A stretch of 64,000 bases of DNA from positions 1 through 64,000 of the forward strand of contig JAFLBB010000008.1 of NCBI GenBank assembly GCA_017304135.1. Direction: 5' to 3'. The position numbers and the translations under genes are program-made. Source of the stretch: Acidobacteriota bacterium. Lineage in GTDB: Bacteria; Acidobacteriota; Terriglobia; Bryobacterales; Bryobacteraceae. Positions 16,377 through 25,208 of the stretch are shown here, one piece after another (within the stretch, counting starts at the first letter, position 1; each line of letters begins with the position of its first letter). The notes below the pieces were generated by a model. That model saw only the letters and a list, made by a program, of their open reading frames with translations. It had not been told where the DNA came from and searched no databases.

Positions 16377-19300
16377 ATGCGTCACTTGGATCTGAAGTAC
16401 GCGCCCAGGGCACTAGCTGAGTTGGCAGCCGGAGCCCAACCCGTACGGCGAATGCGCGCGGGGGTGATGGGGGCGTACGTGGGGTTGTTGCTGTTGGGTG
16501 CGGGCGAGGTGTGCGCGCAGCGCTATCCGGTGCAATATTACGGGCAGGCCGAGGGGTTGAAGAACCTGTCGGTGCAGGACATTGTGCAGGACCACGAGGG
16601 TTTTTTGTGGTTGGGGACCGAGAACGGGGTATTCCGGTTTGACGGAAGCCGGTTCCGCGAGTATGGGCTGGCGGAGGGATTGCCCTCGAACACTGTCTTT
16701 CAATTGTGCGTGGCGCCGGACGGGCGGTTGTGGGCGGCGACCCCAGGGGGGCTGGCGTATTTGAACCGCGAGCGGTTCCAGGCGGTGGCCCTGCCTGAGG
16801 GCATGGATGTGGAGCAGGGCCGAGTGATGAGCTGTCCGTCGGCGTCGAGGGTGAACGTGGCGACCAAGAGGGGACTGGTGGAGTTGGTGGGGACGGGGGG
16901 AGCCTTCCGGGGACGCGTGGTGGGTACGGGGGCGGCGGCGCGGGAGACGGCGCGAGGGCCGTGGACGAGCGCGGACGGCGCGGTTTGGTATGGGTGTGGA
17001 GTGGAACTGTGCCGGTGGGATGCGGAGCGTGGGGTTCTGGATGTGCCAGGACGGGGCTGGAAGCTGCCGCCGGGGCCGTGGAACTCCGTTGCGGGGGATC
17101 CAGAGGGGCAGCTTTGGCTGCGCAGCCGGACGGGTCTGGTGGTGGTGACGCCGGAGACGGGGCAGTGGGTGGATCGCAGCCGGGGATTGCCCGTGTCGAC
17201 GACAAACGGGGGCGTCCAGTGGGTGGAGCGGCTGGGCATTGCGGTGGCGACCGATGCGGGGGGGGCGATTTGGCGCAAGGATCACTGGGCGGTGTATGGG
17301 GAGGCGTGGGGGATTGAGGGAGGGCTGGGAACGACGATCATCCGGGATCGCGATGGCATCCTGTGGTTTGGCCTGGCCGGGGGGGGACTGGCGCGCCTCA
17401 AGGGCTACGGGCAGTGGACGCATTACACGACTAAGGACGGCATGCGGAGCCAGGTGGTGTGGGCGATCGCGCGGTCGCCGCGGGGAGACCTTTGGCTGGC
17501 CACGGGGAATGGGGTTCACCGCATGAGGGAGATCGCGGACCGGCGGGTGCGGATGATGGTTTACGGCAAGCGTGAGGGGTTGACCGAGGACCAGGCGCGG
17601 GGTGTGGAGCGGGTTTTTCGTGGGTGGAGTGGCGCGGTTGGATCCGCGGACGGGCGGGGTGCGGCGATATGGGGTGGCCGAGGGATTGAACGATGGGGGC
17701 GTGCAAGGGATGGGCACGGACGTGGAGGGATATGTGTGGGCGGCGACGAAGCGAGGGGTGTACCGCATTCATGGGGTGAAGGGAAGGCGCTGGGAGCGGG
17801 TGGAGATTGCGGGTCTGCCGGCGGATGTGAGGAGCCTGAGTGTGGTCGCCGATGCGGAGGGGGCGATGTGGGTGGCCACGCGGCATGGGCTGGCGCGGCG
17901 GAAGAACGGAAGCTGGCGCGTGTTGGGGCGGCGCGAGGGGTTGTCGTCGAACATTGTGGGATCGATTGCGATGGGGCGGGATGGGGCCTATTGGATTGGG
18001 TACCGGGAGGCGGTGGGGTTGACGAAGCTGAGCTTTGATGAGCAGGACCGGCCAGTGACGGAACACTTCACGACGCGGGACGGGCTGGCGTCCGACTATG
18101 CGATGTTCACGGGCGTGGACACGGAGGGGCGCATCTGGTATGGAAGCGACAACGGGGTGGACGTGTATGACGGGGAGCGCTGGACGCACCATGGGGTGGG
18201 CGATGGGCTGGTGTGGGACGACACCAACGGGAACGCATTCTGGGCCGACGCTGACCGGACGGTATGGGTGGGGACGAGCAAGGGGCTGGCGTCGTTCTTT
18301 CCGCACCGTACGAAGGTGCAGCCGCCGCGGGCGCTGATTCACGATGTCTCGCATGGCGCGCGGAGGTGGCAGGCGGGGTTTGAGGGGTTGCAACTGGCGC
18401 CGGGGCCTTTGTCGATCGAGTATTCGGCGATTGCGTTTGAGAACCCGGGGGCGGTGCGGTTTGCCTACCGCATGCAGGGGCTGCCGTCGGCGCAGTGGGA
18501 AGAGACCGGCGAGCAGGTGCTGCGCTATCCGAGCCTGCCGCCGGGCGAGTATGTGTTTGAGGTCAAGGCGAAGAACGCGCGGGGCCTGTGGAGCGTCGAG
18601 CCGGCGCGGTTCCGCTTTTCGGTGCTGCCTGCGTGGTGGCAGACGGGCTGGTTTGCCATCGCCGTGGGGTTGTTGCTGGGGGCTTTGGTGTGGATGGCGC
18701 ACTGGTGGAGCATGACGGCGCTGCGGCGGGCGCGGATGCGGCTGCAGGCGGCGGTAACCGAGCGGACGGCGGAACTGGAGGCGGCCAAGCAGAGAGCGGA
18801 GGCGGCCAATGAAGCCAAGTCGTGGTTCCTGGCGCACATGAGCCATGAGATCCGGACGCCGCTGAACGGGATTCTCGGCATGACGCAGTTGCTGCTGGGC
18901 ACGCGGGTGGACAAGGAACAGGGCGAGCTTCTGCAATTGAGCAAGGTCTCGGCCGAGGGGCTATTGGGGGTGATCAACGACGTGTTGGACTTCTCCAAGG
19001 TGGAAGCGGGCAAGATCGAGCTCGAACCGGCGACGTGCGCCATCCGGGAGGTGGCCGAGAGCCCGGTGAGGGCGCTGCGGGCGGTGGCGGCGCAGAAGGG
19101 GTTGAAGGTGGAGTTCGCGGTGGCCGCCGATGTGCCGGAGTATGTGATGGCGGATGCGGGAAGGGTGAGGCAGATTCTGCTCAACCTGGTGGGCAACGCG
19201 ATCAAGTTCACCGAGGCGGGAAGGGTGGAGTTGCGTGTCAGTGTGGCGGGCATGAGGACGGCGGGGGAGGCGGTGGAGGCGGAGATCGAGTTTGCCGTCG

Positions 19301-20007
19301 CCGACACGGGGATCGGGATCTCGGCGGAGCAGGCCGAGACGATCTTCGAGGCGTTCACGCAGGCCGACAAACGGATGGCGCGCAGGTTTGGAGGAACGGG
19401 ATTGGGGTTGAGCATTTCGCGCAAGCTGGCGGAGATGATGGGGGGCGGCATCACGGTGGAATCGCAATTGGGCGCGGGGAGCACGTTCCGGTTGCGCGCG
19501 CCGTTTCTTGTGGCGGCGGCTCCGGGCAAGGGCGAGGGGGTGTGGGCCCCGCGCCGCGAGGAGGCACGGGAGAGGCCGTTGCGGGTGCTGGTGGCCGAAG
19601 ATAACGCGATCAACCAGGTGCTGGCCAAGCGCATGCTGGAGAGGCGAGGGCACATGGTGGATGTGGCCGGCAACGGGCGGGCGGCGGTGGAGGCGGTGAC
19701 GCGGGAGCGCTACGACCTGGTGTTGATGGATGTGCAGATGCCGGAGATGGATGGCTTTGAGGCGACGCGCGAAATCCGGCGCCTGGAGGCGGCGGCGAAT
19801 GGCGGCAAGCGGCTGCCGATTGTGGCCATGACGGCCAATGCGATGGAGGGCGACCGCGAGCAATGCCTGGCCCAAGGCATGGACGCCTACCTGCCGAAGC
19901 CGGTGATGGTGGAGGCGCTGGTGGCGATGCTGGCCGAGGTGAACAAGGGGCAGGGCGAGGGGGCGCCGGCCGGCGAGGTCCCATGGAGGGCGCTACAGGG
20001 CGACTGA
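16377..20007 (+). pseudogene. Hybrid two-component sensor (propeller-kinase-receiver), frameshifted
   Basis: Two overlapping reading frames together encode one one-component-style hybrid kinase. The first (from ATG 16377, or more likely 16452, where 'MGAYVGLLLLGAGEVCAQ' gives a signal peptide) contains the first half of a periplasmic ligand-sensor beta-propeller with 'GFLWLGTENGVFRFDG', 'GLPSNTVFQLCVAPDG' and 'GILWFGLAGGGLARL' blades. After '[12 protein letters not shown]' (near 17600) the homology moves to the +1 frame ('[18 protein letters not shown]') and continues to 20007. About 6-10 residues of a blade linker seem to be missing at the junction. So either a deletion leaving a frame offset has broken the gene, or there is a sequence error. 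Both halves are otherwise undecayed. Confidence 0.85.
17602..20007 (+). CDS. C-terminal piece of hybrid sensor kinase
   Basis: 801 aa open frame after the frameshift, beginning at an in-frame GTG (17602) without a good ribosome site. In order: remaining propeller blades (about 1-265; '[16 protein letters not shown]'), a Y_Y_Y beta-sandwich (about 280-345; '[17 protein letters not shown]'), a membrane span (about 350-372), a coiled coil, a HisKA domain with phospho-acceptor His415 ('[17 protein letters not shown]'), an HATPase domain ('[15 protein letters not shown]', '[17 protein letters not shown]') and a receiver domain with Asp710 ('[15 protein letters not shown]'). All catalytic residues of kinase and receiver are intact. 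No HPt or DNA-binding domain follows, so an unlinked partner would be needed. On its own it lacks a signal peptide. Confidence 0.88.
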   Translation: MWSGFFVGGVARLDPRTGGVRRYGVAEGLNDGGVQGMGTDVEGYVWAATKRGVYRIHGVKGRRWERVEIAGLPADVRSLSVVADAEGAMWVATRHGLARRKNGSWRVLGRREGLSSNIVGSIAMGRDGAYWIGYREAVGLTKLSFDEQDRPVTEHFTTRDGLASDYAMFTGVDTEGRIWYGSDNGVDVYDGERWTHHGVGDGLVWDDTNGNAFWADADRTVWVGTSKGLASFFPHRTKVQPPRALIHDVSHGARRWQAGFEGLQLAPGPLSIEYSAIAFENPGAVRFAYRMQGLPSAQWEETGEQVLRYPSLPPGEYVFEVKAKNARGLWSVEPARFRFSVLPAWWQTGWFAIAVGLLLGALVWMAHWWSMTALRRARMRLQAAVTERTAELEAAKQRAEAANEAKSWFLAHMSHEIRTPLNGILGMTQLLLGTRVDKEQGELLQLSKVSAEGLLGVINDVLDFSKVEAGKIELEPATCAIREVAESPVRALRAVAAQKGLKVEFAVAADVPEYVMADAGRVRQILLNLVGNAIKFTEAGRVELRVSVAGMRTAGEAVEAEIEFAVADTGIGISAEQAETIFEAFTQADKRMARRFGGTGLGLSISRKLAEMMGGGITVESQLGAGSTFRLRAPFLVAAAPGKGEGVWAPRREEARERPLRVLVAEDNAINQVLAKRMLERRGHMVDVAGNGRAAVEAVTRERYDLVLMDVQMPEMDGFEATREIRRLEAAANGGKRLPIVAMTANAMEGDREQCLAQGMDAYLPKPVMVEALVAMLAEVNKGQGEGAPAGEVPWRALQGD

Positions 20008-20008
20008 G

Positions 20009-20683
20009 CTATCGCTCGGCGATCCAGGCGAGGAACATGCCGTCGGGTTCGACGTCTTCCCAATAGGAGAGGAACTGCGAGCGCACGAGGCGGCAGTGGC
20101 GGGCGAGCAACTGTTCCAACTCCTCGCGGCCGAACCAGCGTTCCCATTCGGGTGTTTTCAGTTTGCCCCAGTGGGCCTTGTTCTTATCGATGATGACGAT
20201 GCGGCCGCCGGGGCGGACGATGCGGCAGATGTGGGCCACGGCGGCGGGGATATCGACGGCGTGCTCGAGCGACTCGGTGGCATAGGCGGCATCGAAGCAG
20301 GAGTCGCGAAAAGGAAGAGCGGTCATGGAAGCGGCGCACGGGGCCAGGGGCGGACCGGCGTGGGCGAGCATGTTGAGCGAGACGTCGGAGCAGACCAGGC
20401 GGGAGCCGGGAAGTTCGCCGGCCAGGACGCGGGCAAAGCGGCCCTTGCCGCAGCCGATGTCGGCGATGAGGGGCCGGGGGAGGGCGGAGAACTCCCGAAC
20501 CAGCAGGCGCACATGTTCGATGCGCGGGTCGATGGTGGAAGGGAAGTGTTCCTCGTCGTGGGCGGCGTCTTCAAAAGAAGCGCGGATGCGGCGCTCCAAC
20601 TCAGGCGAAAGCGGCGAGGGCGCGGCCGTGGTGGCCGCGCCCCGATTGCGCCATTTTTGGATGAGGGTGTGAAGCAGCGCCAC
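20009..20683 (-). CDS. Class I SAM-dependent methyltransferase
   Basis: 224 aa. The SAM-binding motif I is 'IADIGCGKGRFARVLAG' at about residues 72-88, followed by 'LVCSDVSLNMLAHA' (motif II), 'DAAYATESLEHAVDIPAA' and 'IVRPGGRIVIIDKNKAHWG' (motif III and post-motif), the UbiE/Methyltransf_11 pattern. The C-terminus includes 'WERWFGREELEQLL', typical of small-molecule methyltransferases. The substrate is unknown. Its stop nearly touches that of the convergent sensor kinase (1 nt), and the phosphofructokinase gene lies 8 nt upstream on the same strand, so the two are probably co-transcribed. Confidence 0.9.
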   Translation of the reverse strand: MALLHTLIQKWRNRGAATTAAPSPLSPELERRIRASFEDAAHDEEHFPSTIDPRIEHVRLLVREFSALPRPLIADIGCGKGRFARVLAGELPGSRLVCSDVSLNMLAHAGPPLAPCAASMTALPFRDSCFDAAYATESLEHAVDIPAAVAHICRIVRPGGRIVIIDKNKAHWGKLKTPEWERWFGREELEQLLARHCRLVRSQFLSYWEDVEPDGMFLAWIAER

Positions 20684-20691
20684 CTGAATCC

Positions 20692-21873
20692 TCAGGCCTT
20701 GGTGAGGAAGATGGGCAGGCCGAGTTTGTGATCGTAGGTGGGGCGGTAGCGCTCGGTGTTGTACATGGTGTCCACGTCGACCTTGCGGGGGCCGAGGCGC
20801 GGATCGGGGATGGGCGACAGGGTGTAGCAGCCGTTGACGATGGCTGTCATGATGCCGGACTTGCCCTCGACGATGCAGTCAAAGGCCATGCCGGCGAAGG
20901 TGGAGGCGACCATCTTGTCGACGAAGTCGGCTTCACCGGAGCGGAGGTCGTAGGTGAGATCACTGACGATGGTCTCCTCGCCGGTGGAGGATTTGAGTTT
21001 GTCGGAGAAGGCTTCGCCGACATTCATCTTTTTGCGGTGGCCGTAGGCGTCTTCGGCGCCGTAGTGCAGCACCTCGTAGCCCTGCCATTCGGCGCCTTCG
21101 CTGAGGACGACGAGCGAGTAGTTGGAGGGGTTGTTGCGCTTGTCGTTGACGAGCAGGTCAATCATCTTTTCGAGATCGAACTGGTATTCCGGAATGGCGC
21201 AGCGGACGCTGGTGACAAAGGCCGTATAGAGCGAGGTGTAGCCGGCGTCGCGGCCGAAGACGCGGAAGACGCCGATGCGTTCGTGGGAGCCGACGGTGGA
21301 GCGCTGGCGGTTGATGGCATCCATGGCGCGCGTGATGGCGGTGGAAAAACCGATGCAGTATTCGGTGTTGCGGACGTCGTTGTCCATCGTTTTCGGGATG
21401 GCGACGACGGGTACGCCGGCGTTGTTCAAATGGGCGGCGTAGGAGAGGGTATCATCGCCGCCGATGGCGACGAGGTAGTCGACGTTGAGTTCCTTGAGGT
21501 TCTTCTTCACCTGGTCGGTGACGTCGTAGGTGACGCTCTTCTTGCCGTCCTTTTCGGTCTCCTTCCAGGGGAACTGCTGGCCCTGGAGGAACGACGGAAG
21601 AGACTTCATCTTGACGGGGTTGGTGCGTGAGGAATGGAGGAAGGTGCCGCCGGTGCGGTCGATGGTGCGTGTGTTCTCGCGCGTCAACCCCAGCACGTAG
21701 CGGCTGCGGGAGCCGGGGTCGGCCAGATTGACGTGGGTGAGGCCTTCCCAGCCGCGGCGGATGCCGGTGACTTCGAAGCCTGCTTCGGTGGCGCGGTAGG
21801 TGACGCCTTTGATGACGGAGTTGAGGCCTGGGACGTCGCCTCCGCCGGTGAGGATGCCGATGCGTTTTGCCAT
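20692..21873 (-). CDS. 6-phosphofructokinase, probably pyrophosphate dependent
   Basis: 393 aa, the PfkA superfamily. The N-terminus 'RIGILTGGGDVPGLNSVIKG' holds the first phosphate-binding loop. The diagnostic positions are 'GGDDT' at 138-142 and 'PKTMDND' at 160-166: Asp141 in place of the Gly of ATP enzymes (GGDGS) and Lys161 in place of Gly. In characterised family members the Asp/Lys pair goes with use of pyrophosphate rather than ATP. Catalytic Asp164 is kept, as is the substrate motif 'ERIGVFRVFGRDAGY'. It phosphorylates fructose 6-phosphate in glycolysis; with PPi the step is reversible. The co-factor call is inferred from residues, not shown. Confidence 0.93.
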   Translation of the reverse strand: MAKRIGILTGGGDVPGLNSVIKGVTYRATEAGFEVTGIRRGWEGLTHVNLADPGSRSRYVLGLTRENTRTIDRTGGTFLHSSRTNPVKMKSLPSFLQGQQFPWKETEKDGKKSVTYDVTDQVKKNLKELNVDYLVAIGGDDTLSYAAHLNNAGVPVVAIPKTMDNDVRNTEYCIGFSTAITRAMDAINRQRSTVGSHERIGVFRVFGRDAGYTSLYTAFVTSVRCAIPEYQFDLEKMIDLLVNDKRNNPSNYSLVVLSEGAEWQGYEVLHYGAEDAYGHRKKMNVGEAFSDKLKSSTGEETIVSDLTYDLRSGEADFVDKMVASTFAGMAFDCIVEGKSGIMTAIVNGCYTLSPIPDPRLGPRKVDVDTMYNTERYRPTYDHKLGLPIFLTKA

Positions 21874-21972
21874 GATGACTCCTGAGTGTGGCCCTGAAAA
21901 AATGGGCGGAATGAAACTTTTAGTTTAGCAGGGCGGGGGCGCGTGAACCGGCTCCTGCGCGATCCTATTCCC

Positions 21973-22389
21973 ATGCACTACCGAACAGGAAACGATCTGG
22001 ACCTGGACCAGGTGATTGAGCTCTATGTGGCCTCGACGTTGGGCGAGCGGCGACCGGTGGAGGAGCGGGAGCGGATGAAGGCGATGCTCGAAAGCGCCAA
22101 CCTGGTGATCACGGCCTGGGACGGCGAGCAACTGGTGGGCATCGCGCGGTCGTTGACCGACGGCGTGTACTGCACCTATCTCTCCGACCTGGCCGTGCGG
22201 CTGTCGCATCAAAAGAGCGGCATCGGCATGGAGTTGATGCGGCGGACGCAGGAGGCGGCGCCGCGGGCGATGCTGATTCTGCTGGCCGCGCCGAAGGCGG
22301 TGGATTACTACCCGCGCGTCGGGTTCACGCGCCATGAGAGCTGCTGGATTGTGCGGCCGGGCGAGGTGATCGGCAGGGCGCAGGGATAA
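21973..22389 (+). CDS. GNAT-family N-acetyltransferase
   Basis: 138 aa from the ATG at 21973; an in-frame GTG at 21943 would add 10 residues and neither start has a clear ribosome site. The GNAT fold is seen in 'VIELYVASTLGERRP' (helix 1), 'YLSDLAVRLSHQKSGIGMEL' (beta-4 and the acetyl-CoA pyrophosphate loop, where Q-K-S-G-I-G replaces the usual Q-x-x-G-x-G/A) and 'AVDYYPRVGFTRHES' (beta-5 to end). These small proteins acetylate amines on metabolites or proteins; the substrate is unknown. It is divergent from the phosphofructokinase gene. Confidence 0.88.
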   Translation: MHYRTGNDLDLDQVIELYVASTLGERRPVEERERMKAMLESANLVITAWDGEQLVGIARSLTDGVYCTYLSDLAVRLSHQKSGIGMELMRRTQEAAPRAMLILLAAPKAVDYYPRVGFTRHESCWIVRPGEVIGRAQG

Positions 22390-22451
22390 GCGGGCAGGAA
22401 AAGTTGACACTTCCCGGCGGCGGCCCGCGCTGATCGAGTCGAGAGGCAGGG

Positions 22452-23765
22452 ATGAGACAACTGGCGACGTTGGTGGCACTGTGTGTGGTGGCGGGCGGGT
22501 GTTCGCGGCAAGGGGGCCGTGGCGGGGAGGGCGAGGTTAGGGGCGTGCCGGTAGAGGCGGCGAGTCCGCGGCCGGAAGGCATGCCCGCGGGTCTGCCTAC
22601 CGCAGGGCCGCCGGCGAACTATCAGCTCACGCAGATGCCGGGCGGGGAGGGACGCATTCTGCGGGCGTCGTTCTCAGGCAACGCGCGCAGCGCACAGGTG
22701 GCGTTGCAGGGGTTTCTCACCGACCTGGGAAGCAGCTATTTTTCCGGCAAGCCGCGCGTCCAGGCAGCGCTGGCGAGCGCCGACGATCAACGGGCGCAGG
22801 CGCTGTTTGCAGCATCGTTGGGCGGTGCGGCGGCGGCCGGATTGATGATGGTGGAGTTGCAAGGCGGCGCGGGGCGGGTGACGGTGCTGGTGGACGCGGC
22901 GGAGCGGTTCCGGGCGAGCCTGCCGGCGATGGCTCGGCAGGTGGGCGGGGGCTCGGAGGCAGCGCCGGCGCAGCCGAAGCGGCAGATCCAATGGGTGCAG
23001 CATCAGTTTCCCGATGGCAGCGGTTCGATTCAGCTTCCTTCGGACTGGCGGATGATGTCGGCGGCCAAGGGCGCCGTGGATGCGCTGGGTCCCAACGGCG
23101 AGGTGGTGGGGCTGGGCGGACCGTACCTGGTGAACACGAACATCTGGTATGCGCAGAGCGGGTATTTGGTGGGCCCCTACATGCGGCCCCTGCAAGCACT
23201 GCAGAATCTCTACCCGCAGATGGCGCGGCAGGCGGCGCAGGCGGGCTACCAGAAGCAACTGGTGCGCATCCTGGAGACGCAGGAGACCACCGAGCAGGGT
23301 GTGCCGATGGCCTACACGCTCTACGACGGGACGGTGAACGGGCGGGCGTACCGCTGGTATGAGTTGGACATCACACGCATGATCGACCAGTCGATGTGGA
23401 CGTTCTACGTCTCGCAGGTGGGCGCGCCGGAGGAGATCTTTGCGCGGGAGTTTGAGACGATGATCGCGATCTGGCAGTCGTGGCGGATCAGCGGGCGGTT
23501 GATTGCGAGCCGGCTGAGCAGCGCGGTGGAGAGCATGCGGCAGGCGGGCGAGATTTACCGTTCGGCCAACCAGAGCGCGGGGGCCACGTACGATCGAACG
23601 AACCGCGCCTGGAGCCTCTACATGCGCGGCAATGAACTGGTGGAACACATGCCGAGCGGTGGGCGGGGCGAGGTGGACCAGAACTACGCGCAGCGGATGG
23701 TGGAGCGGCTCAACGAGGCCGAGGGCGGGCAGACGTGGCGCGTGGTGCCGATGCGCGATTACTGA
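22452..23765 (+). CDS. Putative lipoprotein of unknown function
   Basis: 437 aa. The N-terminus 'RQLATLVALCVVAGGCSR' is a lipoprotein signal with a slightly atypical lipobox (AGGC, Cys17). A Gly/Arg/Pro-rich linker runs to about residue 65. The rest has no recognised domain; 'FPDGSGSIQLPSDWRMMSA' around residue 190 resembles the strand-turn seen in PsbP/MOG1-like secreted proteins, which is only a weak resemblance. The C-terminal third is helical ('QAGEIYRSANQSAGATYDR'). It likely sits at the inner or outer membrane facing the periplasm. Its 3' end overlaps the convergent lectin-like gene by 7 nt. Confidence 0.75.
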   Translation: MRQLATLVALCVVAGGCSRQGGRGGEGEVRGVPVEAASPRPEGMPAGLPTAGPPANYQLTQMPGGEGRILRASFSGNARSAQVALQGFLTDLGSSYFSGKPRVQAALASADDQRAQALFAASLGGAAAAGLMMVELQGGAGRVTVLVDAAERFRASLPAMARQVGGGSEAAPAQPKRQIQWVQHQFPDGSGSIQLPSDWRMMSAAKGAVDALGPNGEVVGLGGPYLVNTNIWYAQSGYLVGPYMRPLQALQNLYPQMARQAAQAGYQKQLVRILETQETTEQGVPMAYTLYDGTVNGRAYRWYELDITRMIDQSMWTFYVSQVGAPEEIFAREFETMIAIWQSWRISGRLIASRLSSAVESMRQAGEIYRSANQSAGATYDRTNRAWSLYMRGNELVEHMPSGGRGEVDQNYAQRMVERLNEAEGGQTWRVVPMRDY

Positions 23766-24847
23766 GGCGGCGCGGAGGAGTCCAGCGCGACCTCCAGTTC
23801 GAAGAAGCCCTGGCGGGGGCCGGGGATGCCTTCGATGGAGAAGGTGGAGCGGCCCTGTGCGGTAGTGATGACGATGCGGTCGTGCGGGCCGGAGCACGAG
23901 GGTGAGCCGCTTGAGCCGGAGGCGCCGCAGACGATCCCGGTGGCGGAGAGAAGTTGGACGGGCAGTTGACGCGGATTGGGCAGCGCGGCTCCGGCGGGCT
24001 GGTGAGCGGGCAGGACGATGCGGTAGCGGCCCGCCTCGATTGGGGTGACGCGTGCCTCGGGCGGCGTGCAGAGGTTGCGGTCCGGCAGGCAGCCGTGGGC
24101 GGCGAAGGTGACCTGGGAGGTGACCACGGAGAGTGTGGAGTTGGCGGTGGGGCGCCAGTCCCACTCCAGAATGTCGTGGTTGGCCCAGCCGCCGCCGGTG
24201 GAGGCGGTGAAGCCGACGTAGGCTTTGCCTTCGGAGTCGAGCACGGGGCGGAGATCGACAACCGAGCTGAGGATGGGGGCGGTGTGGTCATCCAGATAGA
24301 CGGTGAGGAGGGGCGGTTGAAAGAGAATGCGGGCCTGGTGCTGCTTGCCGTCTTTCAGTTTGAAGGGCAGGTTTTTGGTCAGCGCAAGGCGCTTGGGCGG
24401 CCACAGGACGGCTTCGGGGTGGCCGTTCATGGCGACGGTGAGGAAGTTACCTGAAGGGTCGCGGGCCTCGTCGTTCTTGTGGGTATCGAAGAAGATGGCG
24501 AGGGTGAAGGGAATGCCAGGATCGGCGCCGCTGTGAATGCCGTCGCCGGAGGCGAAGCCGCCTGCGCCGCCGAAACCGCCCAAGGCCTGGTTGCCGTGAT
24601 TCTGGATGACGAAGGCGAAGCCGTCGGCGCCTTTGTCGAGACCGCCGGGGTCGGAGATGCGGAAGCGGAAGCGGGTGTCGAAGCCGGCTGCGAAGGGCTC
24701 CTTCTCCGGACGCCACATGGCGCCGCCCAAGTCGTTTCTGGCGCGGGTGAGGCGGACGCCGGGGCCGAGTTGGCGCGCATCGCCCACAAGGTTCCATTGG
24801 GCATGGCAGGCCAGGGCGAGGGCGGGGGCAAGAAACAAGATCCTCAT
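23759..24847 (-). CDS. Secreted L-type-lectin-like protein
   Basis: 362 aa, signal peptide at residues 1-16 ('MRILFLAPALALACHA'). Residues about 17-240 resemble a legume-type (L-type) lectin sandwich: 'WNLVGDARQLGPGVRLT', 'ADGFAFVIQNHGNQALGG', 'TLAIFFDTHKNDEARD' (the Asp-rich metal/carbohydrate strand) and 'GFTASTGGGWANHDILEW' (the usual closing motif). The last 110 residues form another beta domain with two Cys pairs ('GCLPDRNLCTPPE', 'GIVCGASGSSGSPSCSGP'). It probably binds glycans outside the cell; the ligand is unknown. Closest family sense: bacterial secreted lectins in Acidobacteria and Planctomycetes. Confidence 0.8.
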   Translation of the reverse strand: MRILFLAPALALACHAQWNLVGDARQLGPGVRLTRARNDLGGAMWRPEKEPFAAGFDTRFRFRISDPGGLDKGADGFAFVIQNHGNQALGGFGGAGGFASGDGIHSGADPGIPFTLAIFFDTHKNDEARDPSGNFLTVAMNGHPEAVLWPPKRLALTKNLPFKLKDGKQHQARILFQPPLLTVYLDDHTAPILSSVVDLRPVLDSEGKAYVGFTASTGGGWANHDILEWDWRPTANSTLSVVTSQVTFAAHGCLPDRNLCTPPEARVTPIEAGRYRIVLPAHQPAGAALPNPRQLPVQLLSATGIVCGASGSSGSPSCSGPHDRIVITTAQGRSTFSIEGIPGPRQGFFELEVALDSSAPPQ

Positions 24848-25208
24848 GTCTGCATCTCTGAACGGTTGATTGGTGTTACGTGTGAGGGTGGTGCGGGGTT
24901 TCGGCGGGAGGGGGAAAATTCCACGAATCGCGGGGGGCCAGGGGAGCAGAGGAGATCAATCCAAACTGGTGGAGAAAGTTAGGACCGCTGAGAGTAAGTA
25001 GCTTGAGAGTGAGTCTGTTCTGAGCAGGTAGTGAAGGACGGCCAGTAACTGGATGAAGAAAAACACGGCACCAATAGTCCGCACCAAGTGGAATTTCACG
25101 CTGGCGCGGGGCCTGGTTCGTGGCGGGAGTGAACCTGTTTAGCCCTTGCTATATCAACAGTTTAGGCCTAGAATGAAGCCGCTTCTGTAGTTCCGCAGGA
25201 GAACTTAT
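24848..25208. other. 361-bp intergenic region before the giant surface protein
   Basis: No convincing gene. It separates the divergent lectin-like and VWFA genes and has a lower GC content than its neighbours. Apart from the promoter at 25146-25174 and the ribosome site AGGAG at 25197-25201, no clear hairpin or repeat is visible; 24930-25130 is featureless by eye. Confidence 0.6.
25146..25174 (+). promoter_or_regulatory. Sigma-70-type promoter of the VWFA surface protein
   Basis: TTGCTA (25146-25151) and TAGAAT (25169-25174) with an exact 17-nt spacer, the best promoter match in the window. The start would fall near 25181, giving a leader of about 28 nt that contains AGGAG 7 nt before the ATG at 25209. 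Confidence 0.72.

Noticed and set aside
17590..17645. Programmed ribosomal frameshift in the sensor kinase
   Set aside because: No slippery heptamer or stimulatory hairpin is evident, and residues of a blade appear to be missing, which a programmed shift would not cause.
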